Positions 31,109 through 41,815 of a DNA stretch of 64,000 bases are shown one piece after another (the first letter of the stretch is position 1; each line of letters starts with the position of its first letter). Made by a program: the position numbers and the translations under genes. The stretch comes from Aspidapion aeneum (taxonomy: Eukaryota > Arthropoda > Insecta > Coleoptera > Brentidae). The notes beneath the pieces were generated by a model. It worked only from the letters and a program-made list of their open reading frames with translations, did not search any database and had not been told where the DNA came from. The DNA is taken from the NCBI GenBank assembly GCA_963576565.1, contig OY755038.1, forward strand, positions 12,539,756 through 12,603,755, written 5' to 3'.

Positions 31109-31786
31109 GTTATAGGAATTGAAGGGAAAGTCCAAAATACTTTACAATCTTTTTTATTTCTCAAAACACACTACGCGTTTCGATATATAAATATCATTAT
31201 TTCAATTGATCAAGTATTTTGGACTTTCCCTTCAATCCTTTCATTAAGGTTCTACTTCACCCTGGAGAAATCTACGATTCTACTATAGTTATAGTGTACG
31301 TTCGAGCTAATATAACTAAAAACTGAAATTTATTTTATTCAACTCCAGACTCAATTACCTTTCGTTTGATACCACACATGCCATGTTTTAACTTAAACTC
31401 TAATTTTTGAAATCTACCCCCACCCTTTAAAAAAAAACTAAAATGTATTTTGCTTAACTCCAGACTTTTCTTTTGATATCTCACACACATTCCTTTTATT
31501 TGGCTTGCGTTCGGTGGATTTTGTTTATTTTTAAATTTCATTCAAATCGGACAAGCGGTTTTTGAGTTATGCGCGTTGGTCGTTACAGACAGACAGACAG
31601 ACGTACAGACAGACAGACAGACGACGCGGCAAAAAAGTTTCAAAATCATCTGAAACGCAAAGATATAAAAAAAAAATTTCATCGGATCAACTTTTTTTTT
31701 TCGAAAAAATTAGGATCACCATAGCTCACACTACTATAGTTTAGTAGTAGTGTGAGCACTACTATAGTATAGTGGTAGTGTGAGCT
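31109..31786 (-). mobile_element. Family A element, copy A5, carrying an insertion
   Basis: Reverse orientation. Its 3' hairpin is interrupted at 31122-31284. The CAGA tract lies at 31587-31622, and the 5' palindrome at the right end is present twice in tandem (31722-31786). One internal subunit is shortened. Confidence 0.65.
31122..31284. mobile_element. Insertion in A5 with 13-bp direct repeats, possibly Penelope-like
   Basis: 'actatagttatag' occurs directly before and after this 163-bp segment. Inside, 'attgaagggaaagtccaaaa' is repeated inverted at 31212-31236 around 'cactacgcgtttcgatatat'. The inverse of that word, a hairpin followed by CGAAACGCG, resembles terminal sequences of Penelope-like elements; that link is tentative. 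Confidence 0.45.
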
Positions 31787-32647
31787 AAGAATACGATCTC
31801 AATGGCCTTCCATATCTATGGCTAAACGGCTAAAAAATATAATTTTTCAAGTTTGTTTGTTTTTAAAATTCAACCAATCTTCGAATAAATTTTTAAAAAA
31901 TCCTGAAAAACAAAGTTTTTATCAAAAGTTTGATTACCTATCGTATTTTGACCTGCCTGTGAAGCCATTTTCATATAAATTACGTTTTCGGCGTTTTTAA
32001 ATATTGTGCAAAACCCCTTTTATTAATTACTGGAACAAAGAAAATTTTGCTGATAAATGCAAGAATTATATTGTTTCGAAGTTTTGTAAAAACCCAAAAT
32101 AAAATAATCGAGCATGACGCAACCTAGCTAATTGTTTTTGCAATGGTTTTTTAGATAAGAACAGTGAAAAATAAAATGTTATCTTGTTAAATTTTTACTC
32201 CTTTTTAACACAATTGCGGAGAATAATAGGCTAATCATGGAAATATTACAGTCCAGACGAATTTTATTATTCATTGAATATTTTTGTATATTGTTTTGAT
32301 TTTGATAATGATTTGCATTGAACATAAAATCGACTTGTTTCACGATTTCAATTTATTTATATCACACTTCTTTTTATAACGGGTATTATCTTTGAGTATA
32401 TCACAGTGTGCCTGAATGAAGTATAGGTTACATAAAATGGTTCCAAAAACTAATTGCACATTTTGAATATGGACTCTTTCCTGACTTTAAAGCCATATTC
32501 ATATAAATCCTACCTGATCCTCTTCTCGAAATTTTTTAATTTTTTTGTTATTTTGCTAGTTAGTCTAGGCGCTGGCTCCTGTCACATGTGACCTTGTGCA
32601 CTCACTTTGACTGCGGGGCTTTGTTAAGCACACATAAGAGTATAAAA
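31787..32647. other. AT-rich DNA, nothing recognised
   Basis: No coding or repeat signal that I can support. Confidence 0.4.
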
Positions 32648-33964
32648 AAAGTTTGGTCACGTGGTCGAATTTATGGTCGTTTGGCCTCCATCTTTGAAAA
32701 TGGCCGCCATCTTTGAAAACGGCCGCCAAATTAATAATTTTTTTTTGTTTAAGCGTATCTCCCTACCCAGTGGTCCGATTTTAATTTCTTAAAGCATGTT
32801 TTACTCCTTTTTTAAAGGCAAACAAATTTTGTCATAACACATTTTTTGATAAATAAAGTAATTTTTGAGATATACCAAGATTATTAGTATTTCTGCTCGC
32901 AAAAAATTAAAATAATTTTAGTCTAGCTACAATATTATTGACATTTGTTTTAGCTCACACATATACTATACTATAGTAGTGTGAGCTATGGTGATCCTAA
33001 TTTTTTCGAGAAAAAAAAAGTTGCTCCGATTTCAAAAATTTTTATATATCTTTGCGTTTCAGATGATTTTGAAACTTTTTTGTTGCGCCGTCTGTCTGTC
33101 TGTCTGTCTGTCTGTATGTCTGTCTGTCTGTATGTCTGTCTGTAACGACCAACGCGCATAACTCAAAAACCGCTTGGCCGATTTTAATGAAATTTGGTAC
33201 CTAGGCTGGGTCTTGGGTCGAGATGGTCCCATTTAAAAATGAACAAAATCCACCGAACACAAACCAAATAAAAGGGTGGGGGTAGATTTAAAAAATTAGA
33301 GTTTATGTGAAAATATGGCGTGTGTGATATCAAACGAAAGGTAATTGAGTCTGGAGTTAAACAAAATACATTTTAATTTATTTTTAAAAAAAGGGTGGGG
33401 GTATATTTTAAACATTAGAGTTTAAGTGAAAATATGGCGTGTGTGATATCAAACGAAAGGTAATTGAGTCCTGAGTTTAACAAAATACATTTTAGTTTTT
33501 GTTTTTTTAAGGTATTAAACAAAAGGTAATTTAGTCTGGAGTTGAATAAAATATATTTCAGTTTTTAGTTATATTAGTTCAGACGTACACTAACTATAGT
33601 ACCTAGTGTGAGCTTAGCATATATTGGCAGAGTATTTTAAAGGCAAACAAATTTTGTCATAACACATTTTTTGATAAATCAAGTAGTTTTTGAGATATAC
33701 CAAGATTATTAGTATTTCTGCTCGCAAAAGAATTAAAATAATACACATGCTCATTTTAGTCTAGCTACATTATTATTGACATTTGTTTTTTTATGGTACA
33801 TAGAAGGCTTTAAACCTTTCACAGAAGAGGATAGTGACTTTATGTTTTTAAAGTTCGATGGATGGTACCCCTAAAAACTGCCTTAAAGCGGGCGGTTTCC
33901 AAAACTGTTCACAAGATTATAGAAAAAGTGAATTTGTAGCGAAACGACGCATCGTAGCAAAAAA
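32648..33964 (+). repeat. Family H repeat, copy H2, split by family A and partly duplicated
   Basis: It matches H1 at both ends. About 140 bp of it (32812-32951) recurs at 33637-33793, so the family A copy A6 sits between direct repeats of H sequence. Confidence 0.6.
32952..33636 (+). mobile_element. Family A element, copy A6
   Basis: It has the 5' palindrome, (GTCT)n at 33092-33145, core, subunits (the last shortened) and 'ggcagagtatt'. T-tracts flank it. It lies between two copies of a family H segment. Confidence 0.7.
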
Positions 33965-34019
33965 CTTTAAGAGTAGTTTAGTAATAAAACTCCACAAAAG
34001 TAGTTAAATTACTAATAGT

Positions 34020-34497
34020 TATTTAAACAACAAGGTTTGAAAACGACTCTTTGCACACGATCGAGACAGTTTGGTTCAAGTCGAGGGAGTGTGCAAAGAG
34101 GTTTTCAAACGAGTATTTTACAATATTTTTGATACGACTGCTAATAAAGAAAGAAAAATCAAATTTTAATTTAACTTGTTTTTATTTCCGACATTTTTAC
34201 AACAAAACTTTAAAAATTCAACAATTTTTTGACGTATCTAATCAACAAAACATACGAGCAGTGACGGTTGCTACGGAACTAAGCCAACTTATATTGATGG
34301 GTGACAACAACAAAAATCACAATGACGGGAGACCCGTATGCAGAAATGACATAGGCGTGCGCAAAAATAACATAAGCGTGTGCAAAACGTTTTGCACACA
34401 GCGTGCGCAAAATGCCATTTTCAGATCGTGTTCTCCGTGCGCAAAACCCCCTTTTACAAGACAGTCGTATAAAAAAGTATTCAAAACCAAGTAGTTA
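34020..34497 (+). repeat. Family B fragment, copy B4 (opposite orientation to B1/B2)
   Basis: It matches the inverse of 3785-4262, including the hairpin block with 'ctctttgcacacgatcgaga' and the 'tttgcacacagcgtgcgcaa' words. The GCGTGCGTAAAA-rich half is absent. Confidence 0.65.
34051..34494 (+). other. Recurring reading frame of family B, copy B4 (147 codons, doubtful coding)
   Basis: It shares KSRECAKRFSNE, KSNFNLTCFYFRHFYNKT, NNKNHNDGRPVCRND and RSCSPCAKPPFTRQSYKK with the frames near 2.5 and 4 kb, at a site 30 kb away. A start region truncated by about 20 bp differs. No known domain. Whether selection acts on it cannot be judged by eye. Confidence 0.3.
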
Positions 34498-34513
34498 ACT
34501 AGTTTTTGAAGTA

Positions 34514-34681
34514 CAGTCGAACCTCTCTAACTCGAACCTCTTTAACTCAAACCTTTTAAGTGGTCCCTGCACTTTTTATATGAATTTTTACCTCTTTAAC
34601 TCGAATTTCTATAAGTCGAACTCTCCATAACTCGAACTGATTTGGTTGTCCCTTGAAGTTCGAGTTATAGAGGTTCGACTG
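34514..34681. mobile_element. Pogo/Tigger-type MITE, copy S2
   Basis: CAGTCGAACCTCTCTAACTC and its inverse are flanked by TA (34512-34513 and 34682-34683). It is the same family as S1. Confidence 0.8.
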
Positions 34682-35162
34682 TACTTTTGTTGATTATTTT
34701 ATGCAGAATAAACATAATCGAGTGAAACTACTAGGAGAAAAAAGTAATCAGAGTACTACTTTTACATTGCCCAGCTCTGACGACGGTATTGCTAAGATAC
34801 TTCAAAATACATCTCAAAAACTATTTTTTACAAAAGCAATACCTTCTCTAGTAATTTCTCGCGGTCCAGGAAAACAAAAAAAAACTTTTTGTACCTAAAT
34901 TTAAAAAAAATCTACTAGTTTGCTAATTTAAACTGTATCTTTAATAATAACAAAGTTAGCAATGAGAGACTCTTTTAAAACACTCTGTATGTTTATTTAT
35001 TATTTAAAATTGAAACTACGCATGAAACGGTATGCCAAGCCTTAAAATTCCTCATTAACCCGAATACATTTTTATCATATTTCATATAATATGAAAAATA
35101 TCATCAGAACAAACAATTCGACAGTATGGTTTCTCTCTAGCAGATTGAAGCGCACGCTTATC
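34682..35162. other. AT-rich DNA; 34914-34992 resembles the MITE half at 9666-9735
   Basis: 'aataataacaaagttagcaa' is shared with 9694-9713, and the segment ends in a CACTCTGTA word. No gene is seen. Confidence 0.35.
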
Positions 35163-35772
35163 CAAGGCCTACACAAAAATAGAGGCCACGACCCTGAAAA
35201 AATCAGCTGTTCTCGGGTGGCAGAATTTTACATTGGGTCTTATGGCAGGTCAGACGTTTTTTTATGATATATTCAAAATGGCACTACAGATTTCCGCGAA
35301 ATTTCAGTGAAATATTCTCAGACACCATCCCGATATTCCACCAAACTTTTGTAAGGATGCAAGATGATTAAAAGGTTAAAATCTTCAAGATTTAGCATTC
35401 CTTATATACAATTCAAATTACCCGCCATCTACCGTATGCCAACTGTTTTATTTGACATGTATTTGACTTTGTCATCTGTGTTTGTCACATTCGCTTCTGT
35501 TTTAAATTTAATTTTTTGTGAGCTAATGAAGCGGCTCTGAAAAATTAAGGATTACTATACATTTAAAAAAAATTGTTCTGCAATAATATAGTAAAAACAA
35601 TCTTAAAACCGGCTTTATTTTTAAAAAAATCAAATATTCATGAACCGTCATTACAACTTCAATATTCTAAAGACAATCAGCTGTGTCGTGACGTGGCCAT
35701 CAAAAAAAAATCGGCCCCCGATGTGACGTTAACAAAGTGGAGGATCGTGGCCCGTCCGTTTTGATAGCCCTG
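35163..35772. mobile_element. Family D element, copy D3
   Basis: Termini and interior match D1, but no flanking 7-bp repeat is visible ('gcttatc' versus 'attttaa'), so the flanks have changed or the copy was formed by recombination. Confidence 0.65.
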
Positions 35773-35878
35773 ATTTTAAAGAAATAAAAATCTGTCATAC
35801 ATACAGGGTCTCCAGTTATCATAAGAATAACATAGACCAACGAAAACAAAGTTGTCCTAAAAATAATGAAATGAACTG
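35773..35878. repeat. Half of the 47925 palindrome sequence
   Basis: 'tgtcatacatacagggtctc' at 35792-35811 matches one arm of the 76-bp palindrome at 47925-48000. Confidence 0.45.
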
Positions 35879-36374
35879 TATAGTTTTTGCAGTCAGTTGA
35901 ACAAAGATCAAAGCCGACCATCGGCATATCCTTTATAGAAAGTGACATGGGCGGCGGTAGATATACTCATGAAAATTATTTCATTTAATTATGGCGTAAA
36001 CTAAATAAATAAAAATAGATAATATGAATTTTTATCCCTACACCTACAGAAACGACACTGATTTATTTTCTAACTCTGCATACTGCCGACTAAAGGGGTC
36101 CCGAAAAGCACACCCGACTGCAATTAAAAGCGCATCTCAAAAAAAACTGCCAATCAGGAGCCGTCCATCCACCTGGGCTCGGTCGGTCGGAAAACAAATA
36201 CTTTGTGGTCGGACGCAAAGAGCCGCGCCTGTTCTCTGTCGGTAGGGTTGAAATTATACCAGGAAGATTTTATATGAATTTGGATGACTTTTGAAGGGCA
36301 GAATGAAGCAAAATTTCATGAAATCGATAGAACCCCGTATTAGGAATTATTCAAGTGACTTTGCAAAAACCATA
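35879..36374 (+). mobile_element. Family E element, copy E3
   Basis: Same termini and interior as E2, with a one-base gap in the left terminus. TA-like flanks. Non-coding. Confidence 0.7.
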
Positions 36375-36971
36375 CATGCAAAGTTTTTTTTCTCAAAATT
36401 GACACCTGCATAATATTTAAGAAATGGGACAACCCATCTTTTAGCCTCATAAAAGTTTAATGAAACATCGGAAATATTTCCCATTTCATAAAAATTTGTA
36501 CATTACTAGTTTGAAAATATCGCTAAAAAAATCATCAATTACGTCACAAGAGCCCAAAACCATCGAACATAATAAGTGATTTCGATTCCAAAACTCGAAA
36601 TTTTACTAACTTCTTTTAAAAAAATTTGGCCGTAATGCAATTTTGTATCTCCAGACCATATCTTTAATACAGAATAAATGGTTACAATAAAAAAATAAGA
36701 ATAATTATTGCGTACACGTCAAAACGCGGTTGAAAAGATCACGTGGGTGGCCATTGTATGCAAAACGAAAGTTTTTGTTATTTTTTTGCCGCGACCGCGA
36801 CCATTTTCTGCATTTAAAATAAATATTCGTATTTTAATAATAAAACACAGGCCAACAAATAAAAATACAGGCGTTTATCCTGGATAAGTGTGATTAAAGC
36901 GGCCCTCCTCACACGATCAATAATTCTGTTCTTATCAAATACCTAATTGCAAATAATGCAAGGACCGAAAA
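36375..36971. other. AT-rich DNA, nothing recognised
   Basis: No repeat-family match; 36920-36937 is a direct match to 37341-37358 (see the tRNA-like element). Confidence 0.4.
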
Positions 36972-37023
36972 CTATAAACAACAAGTGAAATTAAAGAAAG
37001 AAAAATAAAAAAGAAAGTTTTCT

Positions 37024-37095
37024 GCTTCGGCTGGGGATCGAACCCGGGATTTCATGCTGTCAGACGTTGATTCTTTACGTCTAATTTGAGTTATC
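37024..37095 (-). tRNA. Degenerate tRNA-like sequence, left arm (pseudogene)
   Basis: On the minus strand the T-arm 'cccgggttcgatcccc' and the 3' acceptor 'gccgaagc' are intact. The 5' half (acceptor and D-arm) does not pair with it. Not a functional tRNA. Confidence 0.45.
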
Positions 37096-37232
37096 ATACC
37101 TTTGACAGTGGGAAAGAAGAATTAAAGAAATCAGTTGGATGACTTGGTCGAGTTAATACCCTGAGAGTTTCTCGTTCTTGTATTGAGACCGCAGCCTGCA
37201 TAGATGGAAGTTTTCCGAAAAATTTATGTATA

Positions 37233-37303
37233 GCTTCGGTAGTTCAGTGGTAGAATGTTTGCCTAGATAGCAAGAGATCCCGGGTTCGATCCCCGACCGA
37301 AGC
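37233..37303 (+). tRNA. tRNA-like sequence related to tRNA-Gly, probably SINE-derived
   Basis: The 71 nt fold as a cloverleaf: acceptor GCTTCGG/CCGAAGC (7 of 7 pairs), D-arm GTTC-AGTGGTA-GAAT, anticodon stem TTTGC/GCAAG, variable loop of 5, and T-arm CCGGG-TTCGATC-CCCGA with one mismatch. A-box and B-box (GGTTCGATCCC) are good. The body resembles insect tRNA-Gly. However, the anticodon loop CTAGATA would give AGA (Ser) without the long variable arm of tRNA-Ser, and position 37 is T. With an inverted partner 140 bp away, a tRNA-derived repeat is more likely than a working tRNA gene. Confidence 0.55.
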
Positions 37304-37358
37304 AGAAAACTTTTTTTCTATTTTTCTTTCACTTGTTGTTTATAATTCTGTTCTTGTC

Positions 37359-38345
37359 ATGGTCTTTAAGATGGTATAAACAAGGATGCATATAAAAATA
37401 TTAACAATATACGACTAAACGATCAATATTGGTTAAAACACGAAAACTGGACAAATCCGTGTTTGCGCGCGGAGCGTGAGCCGCGCAGCAGTTTGGTGTA
37501 TACGTACTCTTATCCTGCGGTGTCAGGATTTTTCCTGAAATACGTTGGTGGCAAAAATTAACTACAAAAAAATAAAAAACAAAAACAATAGCCTAAAAAC
37601 TGTATACTGGTACTTTTTTATTTGTTATTTCCTTCAATGTTCTAATAAGTGTGTAACCCGAAAAGAAGAAGAATATAATTCGCAGACTTGCGTTAAATTC
37701 CTGAAGTTGCGCAAACTTGCACAATAAATCGCAAAAAAGTATAAAAAGATCCTCTTACTGGCCATTGCTCTGACCGCTGCTACCTTTTCGATGACTCATT
37801 CTTTTTCTTCTGATTTCTTATTCCGATTTTCTGCTTTTTCCTTCCTTCCTCTCTCATTTTCTTATCGTTCATCGAACACAGGTTATTCCACGCAATATAT
37901 CATAGACTTAATTTATATACAAGAAGAGGAATACTCTGTGAATTGATGTAATGTATTATGCTATGTAATTTAATAGTTGTTAACAGAGATAACAAGTAAC
38001 ATTGTCTTTATAGAAAAAAAGTTTAAATTTTTAAATATTTAAAAAATTTGAACATTTCTAAATATTTAAAAAGATTTGAAAATTTCTAAATATTTAAAAA
38101 AATTTTGAAATTTCTAAAAATTTTGAAAATCCCTTCCTTCTTTCCTCTTTTTCTTGCAGAGAACTCCAAGCGTTTGTTAAATGACTTGAAACATTGTTGA
38201 AAATGGGGCCCCACATGAGTTCAGAAAAGCCCCAAAATGAGGCATTTCAATTTTTCTGATCTGGCCCAATTTTACCACGCCCCTTAAGCAACCGTACATT
38301 TGTGCAAATGTCAATTAAATATTTTAATTTCTTGGACACTTATAC
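37359..38345. other. No gene; imperfect AT tandem at 38018-38130
   Basis: 'aaatttctaaatatttaaaa' recurs at about 30-bp spacing near 38040-38125. The rest is AT-rich without recognisable features. Confidence 0.4.
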
Positions 38346-38422
38346 AGTGGCGTGTCGTATAGGGGGCCAGGGGGGGGCGATCGCGAATGAACCGAACCCC
38401 CCCCCCCCGATACGATATATTT
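38346..38422. repeat. hAT-like terminus with G/C runs
   Basis: CAGTGGCGTGTCGTATAGGG and 'gaaccgaacccccc' echo the left part of the small hAT MITE at 24797. No right end was found. Confidence 0.4.
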
Positions 38423-39006
38423 ATTTTTAGATATCTCTTTAGGTTTTGGGAATGCTAAAAACAAACTTTTTTGTTTAATTTTTTCTGAAATTCATAGTTC
38501 TCTTAATTAAACAAATTCATTGAATTAAAACATTTAGCCACGTGATTCAAAACAGGCGGTCTACCAATCAGCTGCGAGTGACGTCACAAAACAGTAAACG
38601 CCTCGAACAAACCTATTTTCTGTGTTATTTTCTTATGGATGGTAATGTTTGCTTTGGTTTAAAGTGCGAATTATCGTTCTAAATTAGATTTTATAAAAAA
38701 CATTTTCAAAGGAAAACTGATTCTCCAAAGCCGATAGCTCCAACTTACCAATGCTGAATTTCTTTATGGTGGCAGGCTTCTTTGCCAACAACAGTGATTT
38801 TTGTTCTGTGGAATTTAGAAACGTTAAAATGTTGGTGTAAGTATTCGATGAGTTGTCTTATATATAACTGAGAGTTTTTTTACGATATTTTTATATACCC
38901 CTTGTAATAAACATAACCTCAAAAATTTCATCGTCATTTACGAAATAGTTATATATATTATAGACAATGTGATAAAAATTAATAGAAACAATTTAGTTAT
39001 ACTCAC
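38423..39006. other. AT-rich DNA, possibly intron of the THAP remnant
   Basis: No exon downstream of the THAP finger could be recognised with confidence on the minus strand. Confidence 0.3.
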
Positions 39007-39189
39007 ATCAAAGTGATCTTCACAAATGTAAAGTGAAGATGTATTAGATAAGGCCCTTGGGTCTCTTTGAGCAAGTTCTAGTCACTTTTTCCGTTCTTTT
39101 ACTGCTGTAGGCACATGAATAAATAGTTTTTCAGGTGTTTTTATGCTAGTATTCGAACACTGAGGCACTACACACCATTTATAGGACAT
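39007..39189 (-). pseudogene. THAP zinc-finger exon with in-frame stop
   Basis: The minus-strand ATG at 39189 opens MSYKWCVVPQCSNTSIKTPE, continuing to LFIHVPTAVKERKK-stop-LELAQRDPRA and SLYICEDHFD. It then meets a GTGAGT donor at 39006. C-x4-C, 44 residues, C-x2-H (CEDHF) fits the C2CH signature of THAP domains, which bind DNA. The conserved Trp after KERKK is replaced by TGA (39084-39082). THAP fingers occur in host regulators and at the N-terminus of P-type transposases, so either origin is possible. The stop argues for a pseudogene; a sequencing error would be the alternative. Confidence 0.65.
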
Positions 39190-40255
39190 TTTTTTACATA
39201 AAAAACAGTAAAAACACAGACCAAAAACAAATAAACCCTTGAATGCCGTGTATCTGTCCGCGAGTTTCCTGCGCTGTGACGTCATTGCAACGCCATGCTA
39301 GAAATTTCTAAAATTTGTCAAATACTTTATTACTAGTATTTACCAAAGGCGTTTAAGCGGCCGTGGTAAGTACCACTCCGTGAAGAGTGAAGTCACGAAT
39401 GAGCCTTTTGTACGTCATCGTTTATTACTGGAAATTACCACACTTTTGAGGAAGGTTATTGGGTTTTTCTAACCTCACAATCATTTGTTTTGTTTCTTCT
39501 TGCGTGAATTTTGAGTCAATGTTTGCAATAAGTGGAATTTATCGTGTGTGCCTCAATTGTGAAGGAAAATTGTGCAAAGAGATGGACTCCCTTATATTGT
39601 CTTGGCAAAATTTTTTCCGTTTCATCAATCCTTGGCTTCCTCTAATTATTTTAATGTAGACTTTGATACAGGAATTATTTAAAAAAAAACACAGTATCAT
39701 TGTACTCCTCTAACCACTGTTTATTATATTTAAGCTTTTTTTTCCAAATTAAACTAAACTTCTTTAGAAAAACGCAAAAAGCAACAACAAGCAATAACCG
39801 ATTATAAAAAAAGCTATTCAAGCGGTGTTTCTGTGGTAATAGGCTAAGGACCTAAACAGCTGATTTTAAATGTCAACCAAGGGATAACCAGAGGTAATTA
39901 CTAGTTATTCGCTAGAAAACGGCTTTGGTCCACGTTGCTGACACCGTGTGTTAGGATTCTTCTCCAATAACAATCTCGATGTTCTTTTTTTTTCCGTTAC
40001 GTCATATATTCGAGCTGTTTGACGTCATTGGTCGCCATTCGACCACTCGATTTCAAAGAAGTCAATAAAAGTAATAACCGGGTTTACATGACCGCTTTAA
40101 ATACAATTTTAAACTGATTTGAGATAAATTTTAAATAATTTTTCAAAAAATTGGGTTTTATTGCTAGCAGTCACAATGGCCAGTGTCCCAAAAACTAAAA
40201 GATAATTTATCAGCAGACTTCCCCATGGCCAGTATTGCTTTTTCCTATATGGTAT
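39190..40255. other. No gene; weak inverted ends at 39344 and 39934
   Basis: 'ccaaaggcgttt' at 39344 and 'aaaacggctttgg' at about 39918-39931 could be the ends of a non-coding element of about 590 bp. Otherwise nothing. Confidence 0.3.
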
Positions 40256-41323
40256 CAGTGTCGGCTGGTGATGTTATAAATTGGTGGGGAGGGGTTCATA
40301 TTGCATGGGAAAGGAAATAAAAAAAAACTTACCAAAACAATTTTATTTTAGCATTTTACAAACAAGCAGCTACTTGGTGTAGTTTTTAGTTTATTTGTTT
40401 ATAGATAAAGTCTATTCGCCCTTCTTTTACATGCGCAAAGTGCTTGGATTAGCACCAGTTTCAGACTCATCATGGCCCCGTAGAGCAACCTCAAAAATCC
40501 CACAGAATTTTAAAAAGTCTATTACCCTACTAATTATATGTCTATCTTTTGCCACATTTTCATTATGTTCGGTAATGTTTTGCCTATAGGCACTATTCAA
40601 TTGGCACCTAATATCAGTCTTGCCTAGCATAGGAAATTTTATGTGGTTATTTAAATAAGTAGCACTTACTTTGTGTCTTTAACTTTTCACTAAAGTGCTT
40701 GATATCACACATTCCTTTCGCCACCCACGCTGGATCACTTCGTGGATTGTTCATAATAGGACAAAGAAAGTAAAAAAAGCATTTCGTTTTTTACAACCAC
40801 CCAACTAGTTTTCAGCATTGTATAATTTTTTATTACTTGCACTAAAATTTTGGTTAATTTTTAGGTCCGGTCTATGTGGCCCTAAAGATTTTATTTGTAA
40901 TCGAAGTTCATATGTCAACGTATTTAAATTTGCACAGTTAATTATGTAATCGACGGTATTTATTTCCATTTTTATAAACAAACGATAACAAAAACAATGA
41001 CACGCGACCGGCAATGCTTTTTACTACTGACATAACCCAAATCAAAACAAACTCATACGTCTTTACTAAGGATAGATCCGGCAACGGGTAGAAGGGCAAC
41101 GGACGTTTACGCCGGATGCGGAGCTGCTGGCTTGTAATTATTTACGCTAAAAAAGTTCACCCAATTAATCGCTTGATGTTAACCACAGATAATAAAAAGA
41201 ACTAGACAATCATGTCGTAAGGAAAGATTTAACTTTTTTTAAATAAATCAATAAAAAATACTGTTTGTTGTCTAGTTTTGGGAGGACACTACCCCGTTGC
41301 CCTCCCTGTAGCAGCCGCCACTG
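40256..41323 (-). mobile_element. hAT element with DUF4371 remnant, copy 2
   Basis: Termini CAGTGTCGGCTGGTGATG and the inverse of CAGTGGCGGCTGCTAC are flanked by 'tatggtat' and 'tatagtat' (7 of 8 identical; 40248-40255 and 41324-41331). The 5' 900 bp match copy 1 at 144-1136. The element is only 1068 bp, so it is an internally deleted derivative. Confidence 0.75.
40427..41004 (-). pseudogene. hAT transposase remnant with DUF4371 motif
   Basis: Upstream frame (40805-41014) includes MEINTVDYIINCANLNTLTY and LKINQNFSAS. The downstream frame (40427-40630) starts MLGKTDIRCQLNSAYRQN and continues to NENVAKDRHIISRVIDFLKF and VALRGHDESETGANP. 'LRGHDES' after a helix-rich 'R..I..v..fL.f' segment is the hallmark of the DUF4371 region of hAT transposases. 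Frameshifts separate the parts, and the RNase H-like catalytic residues are absent. It is better preserved than copy 1. Confidence 0.75.
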
Positions 41324-41351
41324 TATAGTATATCTTAAAGCAATATCTGAA

Positions 41352-41550
41352 TTCTGAAGCAAATTCTCGTGCTATATGTTTCGAAACAGTGTGGTTCAAT
41401 AAATACGTCATAAATTGGTGACGTTTCATATCTATATTTTCGAATTTATGGGCGTTATACAATGAAATACCGTTCACAGAGGTGTAAATTGTGAATTTAT
41501 TGTCAATACTTTAGTAAAAACTAAATAAAATTAAAAAACAATGTCTCAAT
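41352..41550. repeat. Foldback element P, left arm
   Basis: About 200 bp from 'gaattctgaagcaaattctc' to 'acaatgtctcaatt' is repeated inverted at 42219-42405. The arms include 'gaaataccgttcacag' and 'aaattgtgaatttattgtca'. Confidence 0.7.
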
Positions 41551-41815
41551 TAAAAACAAAATTTTAACATTGATTTTTCAGCTAAACATCAAAAAATGAC
41601 ATAACATGTATCATTTTAGCAATAATTTCAAAACGAGCTTTTACCTCGTTTCAAAACATGACATTGAATGACACATGTTATGTCATTTTTTGACGTTTAG
41701 CTGAAAAATCAATATTAAAAAGTCAATGTTAATTTTTTTTTTTTTAGGATATTATAAAAGTTATATTTGGTAATATACATTATTTTTTAAAAAATTAACA
41801 ATAACAATGTAAAAA
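41551..41815. repeat. Inner inverted repeat of element P
   Basis: 'atttttcagctaaacatcaa' with 'atgacataacatgt' at about 41573-41610 is mirrored at about 41665-41712, a second palindrome inside the foldback element. Confidence 0.5.

Larger units (their letters stand above)
36972..37343. mobile_element. Inverted-repeat element with tRNA-like arms
   Basis: The arms read 'tataaacaacaagtgaaa', then an A-rich tract, then the inverse of a tRNA 3' half on the left, and the mirror arrangement on the right. 'taattctgttctt(a/g)tca' occurs at 36921-36937 and 37342-37358. The right copy adjoins the arm directly and the left one lies about 35 bp outside it. It looks like a tRNA-derived SINE or two copies head to head. 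Confidence 0.55.

Noticed and set aside
37233..37303. Functional tRNA-Ser(AGA)
   Set aside because: No long variable arm, T at position 37, a T-stem mismatch, a Gly-like body, and a location in an inverted-repeat element.
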